DNA of 64,000 nt from Kineosporia sp. R_H_3 (GTDB lineage Bacteria > Actinomycetota > Actinomycetes > Actinomycetales > Kineosporiaceae), in the NCBI RefSeq assembly GCF_002198675.1, contig NZ_MWLL01000082.1, forward strand, positions 1 through 64,000, in the 5' to 3' direction. Of the stretch, positions 51,005-59,501 are shown piece by piece. The translations under genes and the position numbers were made by a program. The notes under the pieces were generated by a model. That model saw only the letters and a list, made by a program, of their open reading frames with translations. It did no database searches and was not told the origin of the DNA. Within the stretch, counting starts at the first letter, position 1; each line of letters starts with the position of its first letter.

Positions 51005-52386
51005 CACTGGCCGCCCGGCGGGATGAAGGTCGCCGGGTCCACCTGGATGCCCTGCGCCGTGAGCTCCTCCATGAAGGTCGGCCGCAGCCCGGTGGCTCGG
51101 AGCTCGCCGAGCACCCGGCCCTGCTCGTCGACCCCGGCCCGGTGGTCGAACACGAAGATGTCCTGGAGCGTGATGACCTCGCCCTCCATCCCGACGACCT
51201 CGGTGACGTGCGTGACCCGGCGGGAGCCGTCCCGGAACCGGGCCTGGTGCACGATGAGGTCGACAGCACCGGCGATCTGCTCGCGGACGGCCCGCATCGG
51301 CAGGTCCATCCCGGCCATGAGCACCATCGTCTCGACGCGGGAGACGACGTCGCGCGGACTGTTCGCGTGGACGGTGCAGATCGAGCCGTCGTGGCCGGTG
51401 TTCATCGCCTGGAGCATGTCGAGGGCTGCGGCGTCCCGGATCTCACCGACGACGATCCGGTCGGGCCGCATCCGCAAGGCGTTGCGGACGAGGTCGCGGA
51501 TCTTGACCTCGCCCTTGCCCTCGATGTTCGGCGGCCGGGACTCCAGCCGGAGCACGTGGTCCTGGTGGAGCTGGAGCTCGGCGGCGTCCTCGATCGTCAC
51601 GACCCGCTCGTCGGCGGGGATGAAGCTCGAGAGCACGTTGAGCGTCGTCGTCTTGCCCGCGCCGGTGCCGCCGCTCACGAGGATGTTCGAGCGACCGAGC
51701 ACGCACGCCGCGAGGAAGACCGCGACGTGCCGGGGGACGGTTCCGAACGAGATGAGGTCGTCGACCTGGAGCGCCTCGGCGGCGAACTTGCGGATGGTCA
51801 GCAGCGAGCCGTCGACGGCGAGCGGCGGCACGACGGCGTTGACCCGGCTGCCGTCGGGCAGACGTGCGTCGACCATCGGGCTCGACTCGTCGACGCGTCG
51901 GCCGACCCGGGCGACGATCTTGTCGATCGTGCGGCGGAGGTGGTCCTCGTCGGTGAACTGGCCCTGGACCGGGTAGAGCCGACCACCGCGCTCGACGAAG
52001 ATCTGGTGCGGCCCGTTGACCATGATCTCGGTGACGTCGACGTCGCGCAGGTACGGCTCGATCGGCCCGTAGCCGAGGATGTCGTCGGCGATCTCCTGGG
52101 CGATCCGGGCCCGGTCCGCGGCGGTCAGCGGGGTGTCGCCGGTGGCGAGCACCTCCTGGAGGGTCTGCCGGACCCGCTGCTCGAGCTCGTCCGGCTGGAT
52201 CTTGGCGTCGTAGAGCGTCGGGCCGAGGGTCTCGAGGAGCGCGGTGTGCACCTGGCGCCGTAGCTCGCCGAAGGCGTCCGAGCTCACCGGCCGGCCACCC
52301 TTGGCCGGACCGTTGACTGTGCCCACGGGCGAGGCGACCTGGGTGCGGTCGTTCCTGGCTTGTGCGAGCCGATCAGCAAGGCTCAC
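51001..52386 (-). CDS. tadA: Tad pilus assembly ATPase TadA (CpaF family)
   Basis: A 461-residue hexameric secretion ATPase that powers Flp pilus assembly. The Walker A motif GGTGAGKTTT has Lys245; the Asp box is VVTIEDAAELQLHQ, Walker B-like RMRPDRIVVGEIRDAAALD, and the His box is SICTVHANSPRD. The N-terminal domain includes GYGPIEPYLRDVDVTEIMVN, typical for CpaF. The GTG start overlaps the tadZ stop (GTGA). Length and order match actinobacterial Tad loci. Cytosolic, docking on TadB/TadC. Confidence 0.95.
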   Translation of the reverse strand: MSLADRLAQARNDRTQVASPVGTVNGPAKGGRPVSSDAFGELRRQVHTALLETLGPTLYDAKIQPDELEQRVRQTLQEVLATGDTPLTAADRARIAQEIADDILGYGPIEPYLRDVDVTEIMVNGPHQIFVERGGRLYPVQGQFTDEDHLRRTIDKIVARVGRRVDESSPMVDARLPDGSRVNAVVPPLAVDGSLLTIRKFAAEALQVDDLISFGTVPRHVAVFLAACVLGRSNILVSGGTGAGKTTTLNVLSSFIPADERVVTIEDAAELQLHQDHVLRLESRPPNIEGKGEVKIRDLVRNALRMRPDRIVVGEIRDAAALDMLQAMNTGHDGSICTVHANSPRDVVSRVETMVLMAGMDLPMRAVREQIAGAVDLIVHQARFRDGSRRVTHVTEVVGMEGEVITLQDIFVFDHRAGVDEQGRVLGELRATGLRPTFMEELTAQGIQVDPATFIPPGGQW

Positions 52387-53585
52387 TGCGGCCTCCTACG
52401 GAAGAACCCACGGCGATCGGTGCGGAGGTCGGGCGGGACGGCGGCGTCCCGGTTCGTGGACGCCGATCCACCGAGGATGTGCCGGTCGGCGAACTCCTTG
52501 ATGGCCAGGCTCACCGGGTGCCGCGGGTCGTCGAGAGCGATCGGGACGCCCCGGTTGATCGAGGCGGGGACGTCGCGGGAACTGGGGATCTCGACCGAGA
52601 TCGGTGCCCGGAGCGTCTTCTCCACCTCGCCGATCGCCAGACCCACCTTGGAGTCCGCCCGGTTGAGGACGATGCGCCAGCGTTCGCGCGGGTAGTTGAG
52701 CAGAGCCATCGTCTCGAGCGTCAGCTTGAGGTTCTTCAGCGCCGGGATGTCGAGGGTCGCGATGAGGGCCACGACGTCGGAGAGGTCGAACGCGGCGAGC
52801 ACCTGGTCGTCGAACGCCGGCGGGGTGTCGACGACGACGTAGTCGAAGTGCTGGCGGAGCAGCTCCAGGATGTGTGCGACCAGCGACGCCGGGATGGACT
52901 CCGCACTGCCCGGCTCGACGGGGGCGACGAGCGTCGTCAGCCCGGGGGAGTGGGGCGTGAGCAGCGCCTGGACGGCGGTGAAGTCGACGTCCGCGAGCGG
53001 CACGGCGTCCGCGATCGTGTGCGCGGGGAAGAGCTGGAGCGCGATCGCGACGTCGCCGAAGGCCAGGTCGAGGTCGACGAGGCACACCTGACGGCGGCCG
53101 CGGTCGGCCAGCGTCGCGGCGAGGTTCGTCGCGAGCGTCGTCTTGCCGCAGCCGCCCTTGGCGGAGAACACCGTGACGATCTTTCCGCGCGGACCGGGGG
53201 CGCCGTCACCGCCCGACGGAGCGGCCGACTCACGCAGGGCCGCGGAGAACGACTGGGACTGCCGGACCGACGCGTTGAGCCGGTAGAGGTCCCGCTCGTC
53301 GACGACGTCGCGCAAGCCCGCGCGCATCGCTTCAGCGAGCAGACTCGTGTCGATCCGCTGCCGCACGAGGATCAGGGACAGCGTCGGCCTGGAGATCCGC
53401 AGCGCCGCGGCGAGCCGGAACGCCGAGCCGGGGTCGACCGAAGGCCCCAGGACGACGACGTCCTCGTACGGGTCGGTGTCGAGGACGATCCGCAGCTGCT
53501 CCAGGGACGTGACGACGCGCGCCTCCCCGACGGCGCCACGAAGGGCGTCGGCCGTCGTCGGGTCGAGGTCGCAGATCGTCGTCAT
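52383..53585 (-). CDS. tadZ: Tad pilus localisation ATPase TadZ/CpaE
   Basis: A 400-residue MinD/ParA-like protein that positions the Tad machine. Residues 1-110 form a receiver-like domain without a clear phosphoacceptor (EDVVVLGPSVDPGSAFRLAA). The deviant Walker A KGGCGKTT is at 143-150 after GKIVTVFSA, followed by VCLVDLDLAFGDVAIALQLF and FDYVVVDTPPAFDD. The C-terminus is basic. ATG start; tadA overlaps by 4 bases downstream. Its pseudo-receiver N-terminus resembles that of the giant protein at 44683-48999, which suggests a shared origin or partner. Confidence 0.93.
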   Translation of the reverse strand: MTTICDLDPTTADALRGAVGEARVVTSLEQLRIVLDTDPYEDVVVLGPSVDPGSAFRLAAALRISRPTLSLILVRQRIDTSLLAEAMRAGLRDVVDERDLYRLNASVRQSQSFSAALRESAAPSGGDGAPGPRGKIVTVFSAKGGCGKTTLATNLAATLADRGRRQVCLVDLDLAFGDVAIALQLFPAHTIADAVPLADVDFTAVQALLTPHSPGLTTLVAPVEPGSAESIPASLVAHILELLRQHFDYVVVDTPPAFDDQVLAAFDLSDVVALIATLDIPALKNLKLTLETMALLNYPRERWRIVLNRADSKVGLAIGEVEKTLRAPISVEIPSSRDVPASINRGVPIALDDPRHPVSLAIKEFADRHILGGSASTNRDAAVPPDLRTDRRGFFRRRPQ

Positions 53586-53646
53586 GCGGGCGGCTCCTGA
53601 AGGTCGTCGGTGGGCTGGTGGTGGGTGCGGTGCACGTCGTCCGGTG

Positions 53647-54396
53647 TCAGCCGACGTCGATGACGTCGTCGTTGAACGTCTGGGGACGCGGGGTGGTCCC
53701 GGCGCCCAGCAGGGCCAGGTGCAGCTCGCCGGCCGCCTGGGCGACCAGGATCGCGCCGGCGTCCTCCTGGTTGACCAGGAGGGTCACGAGTGACTGGGCC
53801 CCACGCTCGTCGGCGGTGCCCGCCGTCGGGGTGCCCTCCGGGAGGATCGTGGCGCTCGTCCCCGTCGTGAGCACGGTGACCTTCGGGAGGACGAGGCGGG
53901 CCTGGTGCTTCGTCGTGCCGGGTCGGGTGTCCGGGTCGACGACGAAGAGAGCGACGTCGAGGCCGGGCTTGAGGAAGCTGGACACCCTGGCGGAGTCGTC
54001 GACGTCGATCGTGAGTGCCATCTGGCCCTTGGGGATCTCCAGTTCCGTTCCCTGCTTCACCGCTCCGCCGAACTGACCGAGCGAGACCGGGACGAAGGCG
54101 GGGAGCGCCTGGGTGGTCACCCTGTCCTGGATGTCGTCGAACTTCGTGACGAGCCGGCCGGGCCCGACGAGCCCGACCGGGACCTCGACGGACTGGAACT
54201 GGCTGCGCAGCGAGGCGGAGATCCGGGCTCCGGCGGGCACCGCCTGCACGGGGACGAGGACGGCCGTCATGCCGGCCTCGCCGTTGCCCACCGCGCCGAG
54301 CGAGTTCTGCTTCGCGTTGACGTAGACGAAGAGCACACCGGTGCCGATCGCAGCCAGCAGCACGGCTGCGACGAGCAGGAGGGTACGGCGTCCCAT
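53647..54396 (-). CDS. cpaB: Flp pilus assembly protein CpaB/RcpC
   Basis: A 249-residue single-pass membrane protein. The N-terminal helix (RRTLLLVAAVLLAAIGTGVL) is followed by an SAF-like domain with VQAVPAGARISASLRSQFQS, TQALPAFVPVSLGQF and a long beta-rich outer part. RcpC/CpaB proteins sit outside the inner membrane of the Tad machine. ATG 54396 has GAGGAA 7 bases upstream and is preferred over an in-frame GTG or ATG further up. It heads the unit cpaB-tadZ-tadA-tadB-tadC-giant gene; a gap of 61 bases separates it from tadZ. Confidence 0.9.
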   Translation of the reverse strand: MGRRTLLLVAAVLLAAIGTGVLFVYVNAKQNSLGAVGNGEAGMTAVLVPVQAVPAGARISASLRSQFQSVEVPVGLVGPGRLVTKFDDIQDRVTTQALPAFVPVSLGQFGGAVKQGTELEIPKGQMALTIDVDDSARVSSFLKPGLDVALFVVDPDTRPGTTKHQARLVLPKVTVLTTGTSATILPEGTPTAGTADERGAQSLVTLLVNQEDAGAILVAQAAGELHLALLGAGTTPRPQTFNDDVIDVG

Positions 54397-54475
54397 CGGG
54401 GTTCCTCTTCGGTCGGTCAAGGCGTTCGGGCGGTGGGCTGTTCGGCGTCAGGTGACCGTCTCCGCGGCCGGATCG

Positions 54476-54502
54476 ACGCTATCGCGAACGGGCGACGGTC
54501 AA
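54476..54502 (-). promoter_or_regulatory. Candidate promoter of cpaB-tadZABC
   Basis: On the minus strand TTGACC (54502-54497) is followed after 15 bases by TAGCGT (54481-54476). It lies between tadG and cpaB and would give a leader of about 73 bases. Confidence 0.4.
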
Positions 54503-54524
54503 CCGGACTCGCGTAACGGTCCGG

Positions 54525-56477
54525 TCACGGTGGGCATACGGGGGCATCGGGGTGGTCGTTGCAGGCCAGGGTCCTGACGAGGACGGCACGCTTGGGCACC
54601 GACATCGGCAGTGCGGTGTCCGGATCGGTCGTCCGTGCGACCCAGTCGCCGCCCTGGACGTAGGCCGGGTCCACGACCCAGCCCCTGATCCCCACGACCT
54701 GGCCGGCGGAGTCCGTGATGAGCCCCCGCAGCGGGCGCGGCCGGAAGGTGAAGCTCTCGGAGACCCAGAAGTACGTCATGCCGGCCACGGCGTAGTGACC
54801 GGACGGGCTCGGTGGTCTGCTCGTGTCGAGCACCGGGACGAGGAGCAGTCGCGGGCACTCGAAGATCTTCCGGGTGATCTGCCCGCGGAACGTCGCGTCG
54901 GCCGCCTCGCCCGCCACGATCCGGTTGCGGAGGGACGTCGTGTCCACGGTGGCGGTGACGAGCCCGTTCGTCCGGCGGAACAGACTGGTCTGGTCGAACA
55001 GGCCGGTACGGCCGGAGAGGGAGCCGACCTGCGTCGAGCACGTCGACTGGAGCCTTCCCAGGGGGTCGTCGGGGATCTCGGTGCCCAGCCACGCGTCGGT
55101 CAGCTCCTGCGTCGAGATGGACCCGGCGCTGCGGAGCGGGACGCAGTTGGCCTCGGTCGCAGGGTCCCCGGGATCGGCCGGGGCGATGTTGTCACCGGTG
55201 TCGACCGAGTAGCAGTCGTCGTCGTGGTCCGGGCCCACCTGGGCGTAGGGCCACGACCCGAAGGCGCGCAGCGGGGTGGCGAGCCCGTCCCGCACCGACG
55301 CACGCACCCCCTGGCCCGCAAGGCTCGTGGAGTCGACGAGGCCCCGGCCTGCGGGAGCGGCTGCGTCGCAGTCGCTCGGCGGGACACCCGGCACCGGTGG
55401 GAAGTCCAGGTGCCGGTGGTCGGAGGTCCCGCGGCCCGCCATGGTGCCGGAGCCGTCGTCGTAGACCCACCAGACCGGGACCTGTTTGCCGTAGAGCGGC
55501 TGGGTCCGGAGGTCAGGTGTGGTCATCCGGATGCGCCAGGTGCTGGTCGCGGAGTCGTACTCGACCGAGTCCGTCCGGGCGGCGTGCGACGTGTCCCCGA
55601 CCCCGACGTACACGGTGACCTGTGCGGGCGTGACGGCGAGAGGGTCGGTCACCGGCGGGTCGGGGAACGTCGCGCCGACGATCGTGAACTGCCGGGAGTT
55701 GCTGTCCGGCATGTCCGGGTCGCCGTTGCCGTCCCCGTCACCGATCACCGCGCCGCTGCTGCCACGTTCCCAGTCGCCGAACACGAAGCCCGACGTCGCT
55801 GCCGGTTCGGTGAAGGTCGAGGCGCTGGGCCGCGGTGTCGTGCGCAGGCACACAGACCCGGTGTCGTTGTGCTCGAGGTCGTCGACGGTCACGTAGTACG
55901 GAGACGCCGGCAACGGCTTCTCCGCGGCCGGCCAGGGGAGACCACGCCGGGCGCCGGCGGAGGTCTGGATGTCCGTGTGGTCGGTGCCGGAGATCCGGGC
56001 CAGGCCGAAGTCGACGCGGACCGGTGGTGTCACGACCCGGACGACCCACGGCAGCCGGGCGTCCTCGCCGTCCGGGTACGCGTTCGGCTCGGCGACCTCG
56101 ATGAAGACCTCGCCGTCCGCCGGGTCGAGGTCGGCGGCCCAGGCCGGGGACGACGCCGTCGCGCAGGCGGTGTCCCACTGCGGGCGCCGGTTCCCGGGCT
56201 CGCAGAGCACGGCCACGGCGGCCTTCACCACGTCGTCCCTGAGCTGCGAGGTTATCTGGGGGCCGGCGGTCGGGTCCTCGGGGAGCAGCGCGGCGCCTGC
56301 GAGCGCGGCAGCCTCGGCCACACCCTTCAGGCCGACTCGTTCGGCCCACGCGGACCCGAGGTCGACGGTGAGCGCTCCGGCGGTGAGCAGGACCGCCGAC
56401 ATGAGGATCGCCACGAGGACGGCGACGGCGCCGGTGTCCTCGCCGTCCGCGCGCCCACGGGACATGGCCCTGATCAC
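54525..56477 (-). CDS. tadG: TadG-like pilus assembly protein with large outer domain
   Basis: A 650-residue protein. The N-terminus has the TadG-like anchor DTGAVAVLVAILMSAVLLTA followed by VDLGSAWAERVGLKGVAEAA, the classic pseudopilin-associated region. About 590 residues outside have no catalytic motif I can name; cysteines are scattered (for example CEPGNRRPQWDTAC and SDCDAAAPAG) and could make disulfides. The outer part is much longer than in most TadG homologues. The GTG at 56477 overlaps the tadE stop (GTGA); the GTG at 56483 is an alternative. It ends 128 bases before cpaB, with a separate promoter between. Confidence 0.8.
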   Translation of the reverse strand: MIRAMSRGRADGEDTGAVAVLVAILMSAVLLTAGALTVDLGSAWAERVGLKGVAEAAALAGAALLPEDPTAGPQITSQLRDDVVKAAVAVLCEPGNRRPQWDTACATASSPAWAADLDPADGEVFIEVAEPNAYPDGEDARLPWVVRVVTPPVRVDFGLARISGTDHTDIQTSAGARRGLPWPAAEKPLPASPYYVTVDDLEHNDTGSVCLRTTPRPSASTFTEPAATSGFVFGDWERGSSGAVIGDGDGNGDPDMPDSNSRQFTIVGATFPDPPVTDPLAVTPAQVTVYVGVGDTSHAARTDSVEYDSATSTWRIRMTTPDLRTQPLYGKQVPVWWVYDDGSGTMAGRGTSDHRHLDFPPVPGVPPSDCDAAAPAGRGLVDSTSLAGQGVRASVRDGLATPLRAFGSWPYAQVGPDHDDDCYSVDTGDNIAPADPGDPATEANCVPLRSAGSISTQELTDAWLGTEIPDDPLGRLQSTCSTQVGSLSGRTGLFDQTSLFRRTNGLVTATVDTTSLRNRIVAGEAADATFRGQITRKIFECPRLLLVPVLDTSRPPSPSGHYAVAGMTYFWVSESFTFRPRPLRGLITDSAGQVVGIRGWVVDPAYVQGGDWVARTTDPDTALPMSVPKRAVLVRTLACNDHPDAPVCPP

Positions 56478-56929
56478 GGGCACCCGCTCGTGACGCCGCC
56501 GGCGGGCACGTTCTCGACATCGGTCACGGCTGTGCGGGTCACGGTCGTCGGCACCGGCACCAGCGGGACGAGCTTGCGCGGCAGGAAGCGCAAGGTGACC
56601 GTGACGACCGGATCCCCGGTGTCGAAGCGCTGGAAGGTGGCGGTGACCGTCGGTGACAGGTCGCTCGTGACCCCGTTGCCGGACGCCCGGGCCAAGGTCC
56701 AGGTCCGCCAGGCGGCGCAGCTCGATATGCCCTGCGACGCGGCGCGGGCGCCGTCCTTGGCGGCGGCCGCCGCGCCCTGGACCTCGAAGAAGAGGAAGCC
56801 GTACTGGAGGATCCCGAAGACGAGCGCGAACAGCGGCATGGCCACGAGCGCGAACTCGACCGCCGCGGCACCGCGGTCACGGCGCGCGGCAGCACAGCAG
56901 CCACGCCGCAACGCACCCCTGCGGCCCAT
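56474..56929 (-). CDS. tadE: TadE-like pseudopilin
   Basis: A 151-residue TadE-family pseudopilin. The leader MGRRGALRRGCCAAARRDRG ends in Gly20, then AAAVEFALVAMPLFALVFGI has Glu at mature position 5 and the long hydrophobic helix, followed by QYGFLFFEVQGAAAAAKDGA. The outer part is small and beta-rich. It would be cleaved by the prepilin peptidase like the Flp pilins and help build or anchor the fibre. It is the first gene of the tadE-tadG pair. Confidence 0.88.
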   Translation of the reverse strand: MGRRGALRRGCCAAARRDRGAAAVEFALVAMPLFALVFGILQYGFLFFEVQGAAAAAKDGARAASQGISSCAAWRTWTLARASGNGVTSDLSPTVTATFQRFDTGDPVVTVTLRFLPRKLVPLVPVPTTVTRTAVTDVENVPAGGVTSGCP

Positions 56930-57090
56930 CCGTCGTCACCCGCTCTTCACGATCCGCGCCTGGAACACGCCCCCGTGATCCGCCGACAGTGTGCCTCACG
57001 GGGGGAGTGGTTGTCCGTCGTCTTGTCGGAGTCAGGGTGATTGTGATAAGCGGCGCGAACCGTGACGAAACGGGGCGAGTCGGCGCACCG

Positions 57091-58878
57091 CTAGGAGTAG
57101 ATCTTCTCGATCTGCTCGGCGAACTCCTTGAGCACGACCTGCCGCTTGAGGCTGAGCTTGGGGGTGAGGTGGCCGCCCGCCTCCGTGAAGTCGGTGTCGA
57201 GCACGATGAACGAGCGGATCGACTCGGCCTTGCTCACGGCCTGGTTCGCGTGGTCGACCGCGCGCTGCACCTCGGCCCGGACGTCGGGGTCCTGGGCGGC
57301 GGCGGCGACGTCCATCGGCGGCTTGCCGCTGTTCGCGAGCCAGGTCGGCAGCATCTCGGCGTCGAGGGTGACGAGGGCGGCGATGAACGGGCGCTGGTCG
57401 CCGACGACCATGCACTGGGAGACGAGGGCGTGGGCGCGCAGCCGGTCCTCGAGGATGCTCGGGGCGACGTTCTTGCCACCCGCGGTGACGATGATCTCCT
57501 TCTTGCGCCCGGTGATCCGGACGTACCCGTCGGAGTCGATCTCGCCGAGGTCGCCGGTGTGGAACCAGCCGTCGTCCAGGCAGTCCGCGGTCGCAGCCGG
57601 GTTGTTGAAGTAGCCCCGCAGGACGTTGACGCCCTTGACCAGCAGCTCGCCGTCGTCCGCGACCTTGACCGTGACCCCGGGCAGCGGCAGGCCGACCGTC
57701 CCGATCTTGATCTTCTCCGGGGTGTTCACCGTCGCCGGCGCGGTCGTCTCGGTGAGGCCCCAGCCCTCGAGGACCGTGACGCCCACGCCGCGGAAGAAGT
57801 GGCCGAGCCGGGTGCCGAGCGGGGCGCCGCCGGAGACCGCGTACTGGACCTGGCCGCCGAGCGTGGCCCGCAGCTTGCCGTAGACGAGCCGGTCGAAGAG
57901 GGCGTGCCGCGCCTTGAGCGTCAGCGGGACCCGTCCGGTGTCGACGGCCTGGCTCCACGCGATCGCCGTGTCGGCCGCCGCGTGGAAGATCTTGCCCTTG
58001 CCGCCCGCCTCGGCCTTCGCCTCGGCAGAGTTGTAGATCTTCTCGAAGACCCGGGGGACGGCGAGCACGAACGTCGGGCGGAAGCCGCCGAGGTCCTCGA
58101 TGAGGTTCTTCACGTCGGCGGTGTGCCCGAGCCGGGCGCCGGCCGCGACCGCGAGGACCTGGATGAACCGGGCGAAGACGTGCGCCAGGGGCAGGAAGAG
58201 CAGGGTGCTCGCGCCCTCGACCGAGACGACGTTGCCGAGCCGGGCGACCGCGTTCGCCGCGAGGTCGCCGAAGTTCGCGTGGGTCAGCTCGCAGCCCTTG
58301 GGGCGGCCCGTCGTCCCCGACGTGTAGATGATCGTCGCGATCGACGCGCCGTCGAGGCTGCGCCGGCGCCGCGTGATCTCGGCGTCCTCGACGTCGCCGC
58401 CGGCGGCCACGAGGGTGTCGACCGCGCCGGCGTCGATCGTCCACACCTCCCGCAGGGCGGGCAGGGTGTCGCGGACGTGGCCCACGGTCGAGGTGTGGTC
58501 CGCCGTCTCGGTGAAGACCGCGACCGCGCCCGAGTCGGACAGGATCCAGGACACCTGCTCCGCGGACGACGTCTCGTAGATCGGCACGGTCACCGCACCG
58601 GCGGACCAGATCGCGAAGTCGGCGAGCGTCCACTCGTAACGGGTCTTGGACATGATCGCGACCCGGTCACCCGGCTTCACGCCGCTCGCCACGAGGCCCT
58701 TCGCGAGCGCGACGACCTCGGCGCCGAACTGCTCGGCCGTGACGTCCTGCCAGGCGCCGTCGACGCGTCGCGAGAACATCACGGACGACGGCCGCTCCTG
58801 CGCCGCCCTGACGAGGAGGTCGGTGAGGTTGTGCTGCGGGTCAGGGGTGACGATCGCCGGGACGCTGGACTCGCGCAC
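57091..58878 (-). CDS. fadD: Long-chain fatty-acid--CoA ligase (FadD15-like)
   Basis: A 595-residue AMP-forming acyl-CoA synthetase. The P-loop is YTSGTTGRPKG at 185-195; VLEGWGLTETTAPATVNTPE is the A5-type motif, DGWFHTGDLGEIDSDGYVRI and TGRKKEIIVTAGGKNVAPS the A7-A8 motifs, and the C-terminal LTPKLSLKRQVVLKEF holds the catalytic Lys. It activates fatty acids with ATP and CoA at the inner membrane. GTG start with AGGAG 5 bases upstream. From memory, FadD15 (Rv2187) is adjacent to pimB' in M. tuberculosis; here 18.7 kb separates them. Confidence 0.93.
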   Translation of the reverse strand: MRESSVPAIVTPDPQHNLTDLLVRAAQERPSSVMFSRRVDGAWQDVTAEQFGAEVVALAKGLVASGVKPGDRVAIMSKTRYEWTLADFAIWSAGAVTVPIYETSSAEQVSWILSDSGAVAVFTETADHTSTVGHVRDTLPALREVWTIDAGAVDTLVAAGGDVEDAEITRRRRSLDGASIATIIYTSGTTGRPKGCELTHANFGDLAANAVARLGNVVSVEGASTLLFLPLAHVFARFIQVLAVAAGARLGHTADVKNLIEDLGGFRPTFVLAVPRVFEKIYNSAEAKAEAGGKGKIFHAAADTAIAWSQAVDTGRVPLTLKARHALFDRLVYGKLRATLGGQVQYAVSGGAPLGTRLGHFFRGVGVTVLEGWGLTETTAPATVNTPEKIKIGTVGLPLPGVTVKVADDGELLVKGVNVLRGYFNNPAATADCLDDGWFHTGDLGEIDSDGYVRITGRKKEIIVTAGGKNVAPSILEDRLRAHALVSQCMVVGDQRPFIAALVTLDAEMLPTWLANSGKPPMDVAAAAQDPDVRAEVQRAVDHANQAVSKAESIRSFIVLDTDFTEAGGHLTPKLSLKRQVVLKEFAEQIEKIYS

Positions 58879-58922
58879 GGGGACTCCTCGCGACGGGTGC
58901 GGGCGGGGTGGGCAGGCGGACG

Positions 58923-58928
58923 ATGCTA
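58923..58928 (-). promoter_or_regulatory. -10 box upstream of fadD
   Basis: TAGCAT on the minus strand, 44 bases before the GTG at 58878; a leader of about 38 bases with AGGAG follows. Confidence 0.4.
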
Positions 58929-59077
58929 GGTGAGGTTCGGGCGGTGGCGGTCACCGCGTGTGCCCGTCCTCACGACGATATCGACCCCGACGCGTAGCGG
59001 TCAGTACCCGACCGGCCCCGGTCTGCTGCGGATCGGCAGGGTCAAGGCCCGGTGCCCGGACGCCGACACCTCAGTGC

Positions 59078-59443
59078 GTGACCGCCGCGACGAGGTGCCC
59101 CGTGTGCGCGGCCCGGCTGCGCGACGGCGTCGTGTGGTGCGGGCAGTGCCACACGGACCTGCGCCCGGCGCGCCCCGGGACCGCGCGCCCGCCGTCCGGA
59201 CGCCGGGCCCGCGCCCTCCCGACCGACCTCCCCTCGGCCACGACGCTGACCCCCGAGCAGACCGAGGCGCTCGCCGCCGAGTGGGCCCAGCGGCTCGCCG
59301 AGACCGAGCGCGGGGCCGGGCTGCCCGGGCTCGTCGCCCGGACCGGGTCCACCGGCGGCCGTGCCGCGGTGGCGCTCGGCGCCGGGGTCGGGCTGGTCGC
59401 CGTCCTGCTGCTCGTCATGGTCGCGGTCGGCGCCCTGCTCTGA
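59078..59443 (+). CDS. Zinc-ribbon protein with C-terminal membrane anchor
   Basis: A 121-residue protein. An N-terminal zinc-ribbon has two CxxC pairs in TRCPVCAARLRDGVVWCGQC, then a Pro/Arg-rich linker, a short helical segment (TPEQTEALAAEWAQRLAETE) and a C-terminal membrane helix (about 95-119). The tail-anchored form suggests a cytosolic ribbon held at the membrane. No function is known to me. GTG 59078 is chosen because the ribbon starts immediately after it; upstream sequence in the same frame is not protein-like. It lies alone between fadD (divergent) and the HIT gene. Confidence 0.75.
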   Translation: MTAATRCPVCAARLRDGVVWCGQCHTDLRPARPGTARPPSGRRARALPTDLPSATTLTPEQTEALAAEWAQRLAETERGAGLPGLVARTGSTGGRAAVALGAGVGLVAVLLLVMVAVGALL

Positions 59444-59489
59444 CCCCGCGCCTGCGACCCCGTGCCCGGGACCGCCGTCCGGGGTCTGC

Positions 59490-59495
59490 CAGGAT
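59490..59495 (+). promoter_or_regulatory. -10 box for leaderless HIT protein transcript
   Basis: CAGGAT ends 6 bases before the ATG at 59502, the same arrangement as at glycerate kinase. Confidence 0.5.
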
Positions 59496-59501
59496 CGGGC
59501 G

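Noticed and set aside
52244-53600. Plus-strand frames opposite tadA and tadZ
   Set aside because: Antisense of intact Walker motifs in TadA and TadZ; Arg/Asp-rich with no domain.
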